A stretch of DNA of 64,000 bases from Micromonospora rhizosphaerae (GTDB lineage Bacteria; Actinomycetota; Actinomycetes; Mycobacteriales; Micromonosporaceae), in contig NZ_FMHV01000002.1 in NCBI RefSeq assembly GCF_900091465.1, positions 6,820,001 through 6,884,000 of the forward strand, written 5' to 3'. Positions 8,650-16,461 of the stretch are shown one piece after another. The notes beneath the pieces are model-generated. The model did not search any database. It was not told where the DNA came from and saw nothing but the letters and a program-made list of their open reading frames with translations. Within the stretch, counting starts at the first letter, position 1. Every line of letters starts with the position of its first letter. Position numbers and translations under genes: made by a program.

Positions 8650-9252
8650 TCAGGCGACCGGCACCGGCTGGCCCCGCTGCCGGGCGACGTGCTCGACCAG
8701 CGAGATCAGCAGCAGCTTCCCGGACTGCCGCTCCCGGACGTCGCAGAGCATCATCGGCACGTCCGGGTCCAGGTCGAGCGCGTCGCGGACCGACTCCAGG
8801 CTGAACCGGCGGGCCCCGTCGAAGCAGTTCACCCCGACCACGAACGGGATGCCGCGCTGCTCGAAGTAGTCGATCGAGGGGAAGCAGTCGGCCAGTCGGC
8901 GGGTGTCGGCGAGCACCACCGCGCCGAGGGCGCCGAAGGCCAGCTCGTCCCAGAGGAACCAGAACCGGTCCTGGCCGGGGGTGCCGAAGAGGTAGACCTG
9001 AAGATCCTCGTTGATGGTGATCCGGCCGAAGTCCATCGCCACGGTGGTGGTCGACTTCTGCTCCACGCCGGCAAGGTCGTCCGTGCCGATCCCGGCCCCG
9101 GTCAGGACCTCCTCGGTCTGCAGCGGCCGGACCTCGCTCAACGCGCCCACCAGCGTCGTCTTGCCGGCCCCGAACCCTCCGGCGATCAGGATCTTCAGGG
9201 CCAGCGGGATCCGGTGACCGGACCCCTCCCGGTCATAGCGCACGGAGTCCAC
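8650..9252 (-). CDS. cvnD: Conservon GTPase-like ATP/GTP-binding protein (CvnD type)
   Basis: A 200-residue Ras-superfamily-like protein, last gene of a four-gene conservon. Walker A is GGFGAGKTT (from about residue 25), the switch region contains TTTVAMDFGRI, and Walker B/G3 is FGTPGQDRF. NCFDGA stands where NKxD normally lies. In Streptomyces the CvnA-B-C-D proteins form a membrane-associated assembly resembling eukaryotic G-protein signalling and affecting development and antibiotic production. It overlaps cvnC by 20 bp, so translation is coupled. A cytochrome P450 gene follows in some conservons. None does here, the next gene being the lactonase. Confidence 0.9.
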   Translation of the reverse strand: MDSVRYDREGSGHRIPLALKILIAGGFGAGKTTLVGALSEVRPLQTEEVLTGAGIGTDDLAGVEQKSTTTVAMDFGRITINEDLQVYLFGTPGQDRFWFLWDELAFGALGAVVLADTRRLADCFPSIDYFEQRGIPFVVGVNCFDGARRFSLESVRDALDLDPDVPMMLCDVRERQSGKLLLISLVEHVARQRGQPVPVA

Positions 9253-9631
9253 TGACCACCGCCTTGAGGATGTTGTCGGCGGGCAGATGTGCGGCGGCCG
9301 GTGGCTCGTGCACCGCGACGAGCCGCCGGGCGAGGAGGTCGCCGAGCAGCACGTGGACCACGCCGACCGCGAGATCCAGATCCGCGGCGAGGTCGGCGAC
9401 CGCGACCGGCCGCCGGGCCAGCTCGACCAGGCGCCGGTGCTCCGGCTGCAGCCCGGGCTGGCCGGTGGGGTCGGCCGCCGGCTCGGCCAGCACGAACGCG
9501 ACCACGTCGAAGCCCTCGACCGCGGGCCGGACCCGACCGCCGGTGAGGGTGTACGGACGGACGACCGGGCCGGCGGCGGCGTCCAGCCACTCGTGCTGCG
9601 GCCCGGGCGACTCAGCCCGCATCGGCGGCAC
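9233..9631 (-). CDS. cvnC: DUF742 conservon protein (CvnC type)
   Basis: A 132-residue protein of family DUF742. It has the typical VVRPYTLTGGRVRP motif near residue 22, a winged-helix-like middle (LVELARRPVAVADLAADLDLAVGVVHVLLGDLLARRLV) and the C-terminal DNILKAVVSGLRAL. In characterised conservons this component accompanies the roadblock protein and the GTPase; its biochemical role is unclear. It overlaps cvnB upstream by 20 bp and cvnD downstream by 20 bp, so all four genes are tightly coupled. Confidence 0.9.
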   Translation of the reverse strand: MPPMRAESPGPQHEWLDAAAGPVVRPYTLTGGRVRPAVEGFDVVAFVLAEPAADPTGQPGLQPEHRRLVELARRPVAVADLAADLDLAVGVVHVLLGDLLARRLVAVHEPPAAAHLPADNILKAVVSGLRAL

Positions 9632-10034
9632 CCGACGCCGTCCGGGCCGGGGCGGTCAGGTTCTCACCGACCCGGATCACCAGCATCGCCATCTCGTACG
9701 CCACCAGGCCGATGTCCGCGTCCGCGTCGCTCACCACCGCCAGGCAGGCGCCCTGCCCGGCGGCGGTGACGAAGAGGTACGCGGACTCCATCTCCACCAC
9801 GGTCTGCCGGACCGGGCCGGCCGCGAGGTGTCGGGTGGCCCCCTTGGCCAGGCTCGAGAAGCCGGAGGCCAGCGCGCAGAGGTGCTCCGCGTCGCTGCGG
9901 CTCAGCTCGGCGGAGGCCCCGAGCAGGAGCCCGTCCGCCGACAGCATCACCGCCTGGCGCGCGGCCGGCACCTGCTCAACCAGCTCGTCGAGCAACCAGT
10001 CGAGATCGGCGTTCTGCCTCGTCGTGTGCACCAC
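9612..10034 (-). CDS. cvnB: Roadblock/LC7 domain protein (CvnB type)
   Basis: A 140-residue roadblock/LC7 protein, the likely GAP- or scaffold-like partner of the CvnD GTPase. It begins LDWLLDELVEQVPAARQAVMLSADGLLLG, the standard start of the fold, and ends with the conserved MAMLVIRVGENLT helix. The start is a GTG that shares one base with the TAG stop of the sensor-kinase gene, which implies translational coupling. Residues after about 125 are a short Ala/Ser-rich tail. Confidence 0.92.
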   Translation of the reverse strand: MVHTTRQNADLDWLLDELVEQVPAARQAVMLSADGLLLGASAELSRSDAEHLCALASGFSSLAKGATRHLAAGPVRQTVVEMESAYLFVTAAGQGACLAVVSDADADIGLVAYEMAMLVIRVGENLTAPARTASGAADAG

Positions 10035-12376
10035 TAGGCGTCCCTCTCAGTTCCGGTCCGGGGTTCGGGAGTCACCGCCGGCTCCGACGGGGTGGGTTCG
10101 GTGGCCGGCTCCGGGGCGGCGGGGGCGGTCGGGGTGGCCGCCGCCCCGGCACCATCCCGGCGGCCGCGGGCGGTCCCCGCCTGGAGCGCGGACATCGTCC
10201 GGCGCACCTCCTCGGGCGGCCGGTGCGCTGGAGCGTCGGCGACCGGTGGCCGGGGACGCGCCGCGGGTCCGCGCCGACGGACCCGGCGGGGCAGTCCGTC
10301 GCCGTCCGGGGCCGCCTCGACGGACGAGCCGCGGCCGGCGGCGAACGGCGCCGGCGGGGTGGCCGATTCGGGGCGCTCCCGGGTGGGTCGGGTGGTCCGC
10401 GGCCGGGGCAGCGTGCCGAGCCGGGTCACCCTGGCCATCCGCCGGTCGTCCGTTGTCGACGCCGCCCCGGCGTCCGGGCGGGCCGCCCCGACGGCCGGCT
10501 CGTCCGTGATCAGGTCGGCGGGGATGAGCACCACCGCCGTGATCCCACCGGGGTTGGCCGACCGGAGCTGGACCCGTACGCCGTGCCGCGCGGCGAGCCG
10601 GGCCACCACGAAGTGCCCGAGCCGGGCGCTGTCGGCCGGGTCGAACTCCGGCGACCGGGCCAGCTTGCCGTTGGCCTCCTCGATGGCCTGCGGCGGCATG
10701 CCCAGCCCCCGGTCGGTGATCTCGACCGCGTAGCCGTTCGGCACGGCCTGCCCGGCCACCTCGACCCGGGTGCCGGGCGCGGAGAAGACGGTGGCGTTCT
10801 CGATCAGCTCGGCCAGCAGGTGGATCACGTCGCCGACGGCCCGGCCGAGCACGCCGGCCGGCTGGACGGCGCCGATGTCGACCCGGTCGTACGACTCCAC
10901 CTCGGAGATCGCGCCGCGGATCACGTCGACCGCGGCGACCGGGTTCCGCCAGCCCCGACCGGGCGCGGCACCGGCGAGGATGACCAGGTCCTCGGCGTGC
11001 CGCCGGAGCCGGGTGGCCAGGTGGTCGACCTGGAAGAGGCCGCCCAGCTCGTCCGGGTCCTCGGTCCGTCGCTCCAGCCGGTCGAGCAGCGCCAACTGCC
11101 GGTGCACCAGGCCCTGGCTGCGCCGGGCGATGTTGAGGAAGACCTCGTTGAGGCCGCGGCGCAGGACGACCTCGTCCACCGCGGCCTGGACCGCCGTCCG
11201 CCGTACCTCGTTGAAGGCCCGCCCCACCTGGCCGATCTCGTCGCCGCCGTGGTCCAGCTCGGGCGCCTCCCGGGCGACGTCGACGTCCTCGCCCCGGCGC
11301 AGCCGGGCGACCACGTCGGGCAACCGGTGCTCGGCCATCTCCTGCGCGGCGGTGCGGACGCCGGTCAACCGCCCGGACAGCGAACGGCCGACCCGCAGCG
11401 CCACCAGGACGCAGACCACGATGGCGAGCAGGCCGAACAGCCCGGCGGCGGCGAGTCGGACCAGGATGCCGACCGCCATCGGCACCGAGCGTTCGGCCAG
11501 TCCGTCGGCCTGCTTCAGCTCGAAGTCCCGCAGGCTCTGCTGCACGTCGGCCTGGCTGGTCTCCCAGGCACGCACGTCGAGCCCGGGCGGCAGGCCGTCG
11601 GCGCGGATCAGGGTCTCCTGCAGGGCGCGCAGCCGCACAAAGGACTCTCCCTCGGTCAGCTGCTGGTACGCGGTGCGGTCCGCGGCGGGCAGTTCGGCCA
11701 CCGCGGACTCGACCAGGAAACGCTGATTGTTGATGGTCTGTACGAGCTGGGCGTGCTCGCCCTCGGCGAACCGGCCGGCGGTCAGCGCGCCGGTGAGCAG
11801 CGCGTCGGTCTGGCCGAGCAGCTCGCGGGACCGGCCGAGCGCGGTGAGCGCGCGCGCCTCCCGGTTGAGGTCCTCGTCGGGCAGCATGGCCATGGCGGAG
11901 AAGGCCTGGAAGGCCGAGGAGATCATCCCGCTGTAGAGGCCGAGCGCCCCGGCCCGGTCCACCTGCCTCCGGTCGATGAAGCCGCGGCCGGCGGGCAGCG
12001 CGTCCAGCGCGGTGACCAGCTGGTCGAGCCGGGTGTCGAGCAGGTCGGTGGCGGCGTCGCGCAGGTCATCCCCGCCGACCCGGCGACGCAGCTCGGCGAC
12101 CGCCCGGTCGGTCCGCAGCCGCTGCTCGGCCAGCGCCGGCAGCTCGGTGTCGCCGGCGAGCTGGATCACCGAGAGGCGGCGTTCCCGCTGCAGCTCGGTG
12201 ACGACCGTCTGGCCGGGGCGGCCGAGGTCGTAGAGCAGGGTCCGCGCGGCGAGCAGGTCGAGCGCGGGACCGAAGGTGAGCGTGGTGGCGAAGATCCAGA
12301 GCGCCAGCAGCGCGGTCACCGGGCCGATGACCAGCGCGGTCAGCTTGGCGCGAATCGGCCAGTCACGGGTGTTCAT
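10034..12376 (-). CDS. cvnA: Conservon sensor histidine kinase (CvnA type, nitrate/nitrite-sensor-like)
   Basis: A 780-residue membrane sensor heading the conservon. It has a transmembrane helix near residues 15-35, an extracytoplasmic helical nitrate-sensor-like domain (to about 300), a second membrane helix, and a HAMP linker. The histidine region is LVHRQLALLDRLERR, and the ATPase domain has N box LIENATVFS and G box DRGLGMPP. The C-terminal 150 residues are Pro/Arg/Ala-rich and disordered. The ATG at 12376 was chosen because GAGG stands 5 bases upstream and the basic MNTRDWPIRAKL precedes the first helix. The longer frame upstream is not supported. No response regulator is adjacent, as is usual for conservons. 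Confidence 0.92.
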   Translation of the reverse strand: MNTRDWPIRAKLTALVIGPVTALLALWIFATTLTFGPALDLLAARTLLYDLGRPGQTVVTELQRERRLSVIQLAGDTELPALAEQRLRTDRAVAELRRRVGGDDLRDAATDLLDTRLDQLVTALDALPAGRGFIDRRQVDRAGALGLYSGMISSAFQAFSAMAMLPDEDLNREARALTALGRSRELLGQTDALLTGALTAGRFAEGEHAQLVQTINNQRFLVESAVAELPAADRTAYQQLTEGESFVRLRALQETLIRADGLPPGLDVRAWETSQADVQQSLRDFELKQADGLAERSVPMAVGILVRLAAAGLFGLLAIVVCVLVALRVGRSLSGRLTGVRTAAQEMAEHRLPDVVARLRRGEDVDVAREAPELDHGGDEIGQVGRAFNEVRRTAVQAAVDEVVLRRGLNEVFLNIARRSQGLVHRQLALLDRLERRTEDPDELGGLFQVDHLATRLRRHAEDLVILAGAAPGRGWRNPVAAVDVIRGAISEVESYDRVDIGAVQPAGVLGRAVGDVIHLLAELIENATVFSAPGTRVEVAGQAVPNGYAVEITDRGLGMPPQAIEEANGKLARSPEFDPADSARLGHFVVARLAARHGVRVQLRSANPGGITAVVLIPADLITDEPAVGAARPDAGAASTTDDRRMARVTRLGTLPRPRTTRPTRERPESATPPAPFAAGRGSSVEAAPDGDGLPRRVRRRGPAARPRPPVADAPAHRPPEEVRRTMSALQAGTARGRRDGAGAAATPTAPAAPEPATEPTPSEPAVTPEPRTGTERDA

Positions 12377-12498
12377 CAAACCTCGCCCGGAAGGTGTCGC
12401 AGGGGTGACGCCGGCACCGGCCGGACAGCTTCCCGGCCGCGGCGCCGGGCTCCGGCTCGCGGCACCTTGGGCAGGATACGTAATCCCGGCCGGATGCA

Positions 12499-12801
12499 CT
12501 ACCGGCCGTCTCGCCGATCACTACCGTCCGGGATGCTCGCTGTGGACACCGTTGGACGCGAGCGTCCCGCCGGAAAGGACCGCGGGGCGCTCGTGTCGGG
12601 TGTGGACCGGGCGTTGACCGAGATGCCAAATCCCTCGGGCGACCCGGCGGCCCGACACGAACGGGGGTACTCCCGGTAGGAGTCGTCCGCCTCCCGCAGA
12701 CCGACCACCGAGGACGGCTCGAAGTTGATGTGCAGGTTGGCGCCCCGGTTGTCCACTCCGTACGGCATCTGGCGGCCGCCCTGGTTGGTGCTGGCCGCCA
12801 C
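12499..12801 (-). CDS. Doubtful small open frame upstream of the conservon
   Basis: A frame of up to 100 codons with a GTG at 12801 and an internal ATG at 12768 (MPYGVDNRGANLHINF). I do not recognise the protein. Its second half is Ser/Arg/Pro-rich and looks like translated non-coding GC-rich DNA. The ribosome-binding sequence GGGAGG lies only two bases before the GTG, which is too close. It sits in a stretch that may hold a decayed gene (see 12825-12916). It could be a small real gene, a leader of cvnA or nothing. Confidence 0.22.
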   Translation of the reverse strand: MAASTNQGGRQMPYGVDNRGANLHINFEPSSVVGLREADDSYREYPRSCRAAGSPEGFGISVNARSTPDTSAPRSFPAGRSRPTVSTASIPDGSDRRDGR

Positions 12802-12824
12802 GTCCTCCCGCGGCCGGTCCCGGT

Positions 12825-12916
12825 CCGAGGACGGTGTCGGTGATCGGACCGCACTCCCGGCAGACCAGGTGTGTGTGTCGCGCGATGCCCGCCCGGGCTT
12901 CGGGTGTGGAATCGAC
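12825..12916 (-). pseudogene. Possible remnant of a Fur-family regulator
   Basis: Read leftward from 12916, one frame gives VDSTPEARAGIARHTHLVC followed by RECGPITDTVLG. This resembles the region of Fur/Zur proteins where HxHLVCxxCG binds zinc. No DNA-binding domain precedes it and no proper C-terminus follows, so if real it is a fragment. The match is short, so chance similarity remains possible. Confidence 0.3.
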
Positions 12917-12986
12917 CAGGAAAGACCCGCGGATCGGGATTGCTGATCAGTGGGCGGAGGGAATAGCAGCGGGCGAAGGAGGAGCC

Positions 12987-13580
12987 ATGTCGCCCACGCA
13001 GGTAATCGTCACAGTCATCGTCGTGTTGGTGCTCGCGGCGCTGGTCGCGGTCGCCGTGGTGGCGAGCCGCCGCCGCTCGCTCAAGCAGCGCTTCGGGCCG
13101 GAGTACGACCGGGTGGTCGCCGAGCAGGACAGCCGCAGCGCGGCCGAGCGTGAGCTGCGGGAGCGGGAACGCCGGCACGCCGCCCTCGAGATCAACCCGC
13201 TCACCCCCGAGTCCCGGGCCCGGTACGCCGCCGCCTGGGAGGAGCTTCAGGTTCGCTTCGTCGACTCCCCCGCCGAGACCGTCGGCGAGGCCGACGAGCT
13301 GGTGAGCCGGCTGATCGCCGAGCGCGGGTACCCCACCGGGGACTTCTCCGACCAGGTCGCCCACCTCTCCGTCGAGCACGCCCGCACCCTGACCCACTAC
13401 CGGGACGCCCACGACATCCGGCTGCGCAACGAGCGCGGCGAGACCAGCACCGAGGAGCTCCGGCAGGCGCTCGTCCACTACCGGGCCCTCTTCGCCGACC
13501 TGCTCGGCGGGGACCCGGTCGGGCACCAGCCGCCCGAGCAGCGTCACCCCGACCACCCGCACGGCGTTACGAATCGTTGA
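12987..13580 (+). CDS. Membrane-anchored protein of unknown function, first of a tandem pair
   Basis: A 197-residue protein with one N-terminal transmembrane helix (IVTVIVVLVLAALVAVAVV) followed by a basic stop-transfer RRRSLKQRFG. The remainder is a charged helical cytoplasmic domain with EEYDRVV-like and ERERRHAALEINPLT segments. The ATG at 12987 is preceded by GAAGGAGG. A segment around residue 85 (WEELQVRFVDSPAETVGEADELV) recurs in the next gene, which starts 13 bp downstream, so the pair probably arose by duplication and is co-transcribed. The function is not known to me; it may scaffold at the membrane. Confidence 0.82.
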   Translation: MSPTQVIVTVIVVLVLAALVAVAVVASRRRSLKQRFGPEYDRVVAEQDSRSAAERELRERERRHAALEINPLTPESRARYAAAWEELQVRFVDSPAETVGEADELVSRLIAERGYPTGDFSDQVAHLSVEHARTLTHYRDAHDIRLRNERGETSTEELRQALVHYRALFADLLGGDPVGHQPPEQRHPDHPHGVTNR

Positions 13581-13593
13581 GGAGGCCGCCGTC

Positions 13594-14571
13594 ATGCGCC
13601 AGGAAGAGCAACAGGTCACAAACGAGCACCCGGAGACCATCCGGTCCGCGCCGGTGCGGGTGCCAACGCCCGGCGACCGCGCCAACGGCGACGGGGCCGG
13701 ACAGGACCGGGCCGACCGGACCGACGTACCCGAGGATGCACTGGACGACCGGGGCACCTTCGACGACCCGGTCGTGGTCCGCGACCGCGCCGACGACCAG
13801 CGGGACGAAGGCCGGCGGGACGACGCGGACCTGGACGAGACGCGCCCGTACGATCTGGGGGAGGCCCGGGACGCGGAAGCGGAGGCGGCCGACCCCGACC
13901 GGCCCGGCCGGCCCGAGTTCGAATATCCCGCGCCGCTGCCGACCGTCTTCGGCGCGACCACGGTCGGCGACGCGGTGGCCGCCTCCGCGATGGCCAGCGG
14001 CCGGGCAGAGGACGAGCGCGACCCGCGGGGCGAGGACACCGCCCGGCCGGGCGACGGGGCGCCGGGCCGGACCGACGCGTTCGACGACGAGCGGGCCGAC
14101 CCGACGGCCGGGGACCGGCTGCACAGCGCCGAGCGGTGGGAAGCCGAGCACACCGCCGTCCGGGACACCAGCGCGCCGGCCGACGGCGCGAGGGGCTACG
14201 GCAGCGCCGAGCCGGCGATGGTCGACCCGGACACCAGCCCGGCGGTTGCCGGCGCGGGCCTGGCCGGGGCAGCCCGGCCAACCCCGGGGGCGGTGGCGGC
14301 GGAGGCCGCCACGCTCTTCGAGCCGGAGACGGCGCAGGGCTTCCGGGACCGTTGGCGCGACATTCAGCTCCGCTTCGTGGACGACCCGCGGGCCGCGGTC
14401 GGCGAGGCGCAGGCGCTGGTCGACGAGGCCATGGAGGCGCTCTCCGCCGCGCTGCGCGACCAGAAGACGAAGCTGGGCGGCTGGCAGGAGTCCGGCGCCG
14501 CGGACACCGAGCAGCTTCGGGTGGCCGTCCGCGCCTACCGGGACTTCCTGGACCGGGTCATCGGTCGTTGA
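13594..14571 (+). CDS. Acidic protein of unknown function, second of a tandem pair
   Basis: A 325-residue protein. The first 230 residues are an Asp/Arg/Glu/Pro-rich, low-complexity, probably disordered region. The last 90 form a helical domain containing WRDIQLRFVDDPRAAVGEAQALV, matching WEELQVRFVDSPAETVGEADELV of the preceding membrane-anchored protein. It has no signal peptide or membrane segment. The start ATG follows GAGGAGGCCGCCGTC. The shared domain and 13-bp spacing suggest the two proteins act together, perhaps as an anchored and a soluble form. No enzyme motif is visible. Confidence 0.8.
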   Translation: MRQEEQQVTNEHPETIRSAPVRVPTPGDRANGDGAGQDRADRTDVPEDALDDRGTFDDPVVVRDRADDQRDEGRRDDADLDETRPYDLGEARDAEAEAADPDRPGRPEFEYPAPLPTVFGATTVGDAVAASAMASGRAEDERDPRGEDTARPGDGAPGRTDAFDDERADPTAGDRLHSAERWEAEHTAVRDTSAPADGARGYGSAEPAMVDPDTSPAVAGAGLAGAARPTPGAVAAEAATLFEPETAQGFRDRWRDIQLRFVDDPRAAVGEAQALVDEAMEALSAALRDQKTKLGGWQESGAADTEQLRVAVRAYRDFLDRVIGR

Positions 14572-14726
14572 GCAGTGCCGTCGGAGCCCCGGCCGACACC
14601 GGCCGGGGCTCTGGCGTGGTCGCGCCATCGGACGCCCAGGCATGAAGGTCCGCATCAGGGGTAGAGCGGACGCACTACCAGCGCGGACCGAGGGGGTGAC
14701 GGGATGAGCGACGGCCTGCGGCTGAC

Positions 14727-14853
14727 ATGAACGCGTTGGACCACGCGATCCTGGCGCTCTACCCGGGCGCTCGCTGTGCCCTTCTACTACGGCTCACGGG
14801 TCCGCAGCGTGCCGGAATACCTCCGGCTGCGGTTCAACCGCCCCACCCACCGC
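14727..14853 (+). pseudogene. Remnant of a sodium:solute symporter, internally deleted and frameshifted
   Basis: The ATG at 14727 opens MNALDHAILALY, the usual first residues of one sodium:solute symporter subfamily. At 14776, in another frame, PFYYGSRVRSVPEYLRLRF continues to NRPTHR, matching the loop about 100 residues into such symporters. The intervening residues and everything downstream are missing. What remains looks like a heavily deleted copy, so no transporter is made. It lies in the otherwise gene-free interval 14572-14952. Confidence 0.6.
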
Positions 14854-14952
14854 CCCTTCGCCGCGACGAGAAGCGCTGACCGGCCGTCGGAATGGCGCCG
14901 ACTCTGCGGGGTACGTCAGGGGGATCAGCGATCGGGACAGGAGGGCAGCAGC

Positions 14953-15342
14953 ATGACGGATCGTGACCGTGGCGGCGAACGGCCGCTGGAGGAGAGCCCC
15001 GAGGTGGCCGCGGCGGTGGACGACGAGACCACCGTGCCGCAGCTGATGACCGGCGGGGGCCCCGACCGGGACACTCCGTCCTTCACCGAGCCCCGCGGGC
15101 GGGCAACGCGTGGCGGCCCGACGGAGGACCTGATCGGCGACCCGTACGCGGCCGGGACCGGGGCGACCGGGACCGGCACCGGGGCCGGCCGGCCCAACAT
15201 CCGCACCGGCGCGGAGCAGCCGTGGGACCCGGAGGACCTGGTGGTGGCGCGGGGTCAGGATCTGACGCCGGAGAACCTCGAGCGGGCCCGCCGGGACCTG
15301 GCCGAGCTGGGCCGGGCGGCGATCGAGCGGACCGTCCCCTGA
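14953..15342 (+). CDS. Small acidic protein of unknown function
   Basis: A 129-residue hydrophilic protein with an ATG preceded by GGAGGG (14939-14945). The first 75 residues are Asp/Glu/Gly/Thr-rich and likely disordered. The C-terminal segment WDPEDLVVARGQDLTPENL plus ERARRDLAELGRAAIERTV is predicted helical and looks like the folded part. No signal peptide or membrane helix is seen. It is followed by a strong hairpin terminator. I do not recognise the family, but the good ribosome site and codon bias support a real gene. Confidence 0.7.
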   Translation: MTDRDRGGERPLEESPEVAAAVDDETTVPQLMTGGGPDRDTPSFTEPRGRATRGGPTEDLIGDPYAAGTGATGTGTGAGRPNIRTGAEQPWDPEDLVVARGQDLTPENLERARRDLAELGRAAIERTVP

Positions 15343-15379
15343 CGGTCGCGACCGCGACCGAGGCGGTCGCCGACGACGA

Positions 15380-15420
15380 GGGCCCCTGGCCCGACCGGTG
15401 GACGGTCGGACCAGGGGCCC
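15380..15420 (+). terminator. Strong hairpin terminator
   Basis: GGGCCCCTGG (15380-15389) pairs with CCAGGGGCCC (15411-15420). After one mismatch, CCGACCG (15391-15397) pairs with CGGTCGG (15403-15409) around loop GTGGA. It lies 38 bp past the small acidic gene. The following 200 bp to 15621 are unusually AT-rich and probably hold the promoter of the surface-protein gene. Confidence 0.75.
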
Positions 15421-15621
15421 GGCGCAATCGGGCACAGGCATCGTCCCACCCTGCCGAATTGTCCTAAAACCGGCATAGGTCGTTTGCTCTCCTATCTCCG
15501 CTATAGCCATAAAACTCCGAAACATGAGTCTTTCCCCTGATAGCTCATGAAACCGTCTAACGTCAGCCGTAGCTCGGCTTTGGTCGAGGTCAGGACAAAC
15601 CGGGGATGGAGTGACGCCGTC

Positions 15622-16461
15622 ATGGCTATGAAGACGCTCGGGAAGGTCGTTGCGGGTGCCGCCCTCGGCGGCGCGTCCCTGCTGGTGTTCGCGCCGGGAT
15701 TTGCGTCCGCCGACGATCATCACGACGGTGAGGACCGCGACGGCAAGGTGCTCGCCAAGCCGCATGCCGTGAAGGCGGGCGACAAGGTCAAGCTGGTCGA
15801 GATCTGCGACGAGCCGCAGGACGACCCCTTCGTCTGGTCGAAGGTCACCGGCAAGACCGCGCTCGAGCCAGCTCGGGACGACAAGGACAAGGACCGGGAC
15901 CACAAGGACCGGAACGACACCGACAAGGCCGGCAAGGACCGGGACCACGAGGACTGGGACGGCAAGGACGAGCACCGCCGCGACGGCAACGGCAACGGGG
16001 AGTACCCGAAGCCCCCGACGGGCGGCTGGGGCGGCATGTCCGACGACGCGAAGGCCGACGGGGACGGACAGGGCCACGAGGAGCACGGCAAGGAGGCGTC
16101 CGACGGCCGCGACTGGAGGGGCCACGAGGAGCACGACCAGGGCGAGGAGTCCAGGGACGGCGACTGGAAGGGCGACAAGGACCCTGGCGAGGACCGCTGG
16201 GAGCACGAGCGCGACTTCGTCTCCCTCGGCGAGGCCTGGGTCCCCAAGGGGACCGAGCCGGGCACCTATCACCTCAAGGGCTCGTGCGGCGAGGGCAAGC
16301 TGACGGTCCTCCCGACCGGCTCGGTCGACGGCGGTGACGGTGGCATGACCACCACCAGCATCGACAGTGGCCTGGCCACCGGCGGCGCGAGCCTGATCGG
16401 CGCGGCCGCCGTGGGTGGCATCGTGCTGATGCGTCGGCGTCGGGCCGATGGCCTCGTCTGA
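15622..16461 (+). CDS. Secreted, membrane-tethered charged repeat protein, probable sortase substrate
   Basis: A 279-residue exported protein. The signal peptide MAMKTLGKVVAGAALGGASL runs to an ASA cleavage region near residue 30. A middle section is extremely rich in Asp, Lys, Glu, His and Gly with short DKDxDH-like and GHEEH repeats. A more ordinary segment (EAWVPKGTEPGTYHLKGSC) follows. The C-terminus has a small-residue stretch, a hydrophobic helix (SLIGAAAVGGIVLM) and an RRRR tail, the usual sorting-signal layout. The pentapeptide before the helix is not canonical: LATGG, or LPTGS further upstream. Its stop codon overlaps the next gene, a sortase. The ATG at 15622 was chosen for the signal peptide. 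Confidence 0.8.
   Translation: MAMKTLGKVVAGAALGGASLLVFAPGFASADDHHDGEDRDGKVLAKPHAVKAGDKVKLVEICDEPQDDPFVWSKVTGKTALEPARDDKDKDRDHKDRNDTDKAGKDRDHEDWDGKDEHRRDGNGNGEYPKPPTGGWGGMSDDAKADGDGQGHEEHGKEASDGRDWRGHEEHDQGEESRDGDWKGDKDPGEDRWEHERDFVSLGEAWVPKGTEPGTYHLKGSCGEGKLTVLPTGSVDGGDGGMTTTSIDSGLATGGASLIGAAAVGGIVLMRRRRADGLV

Noticed and set aside
10223..12679. An 818-codon plus-strand frame opposite the conservon sensor kinase
   Set aside because: Antisense shadow of the kinase with no recognisable domain.
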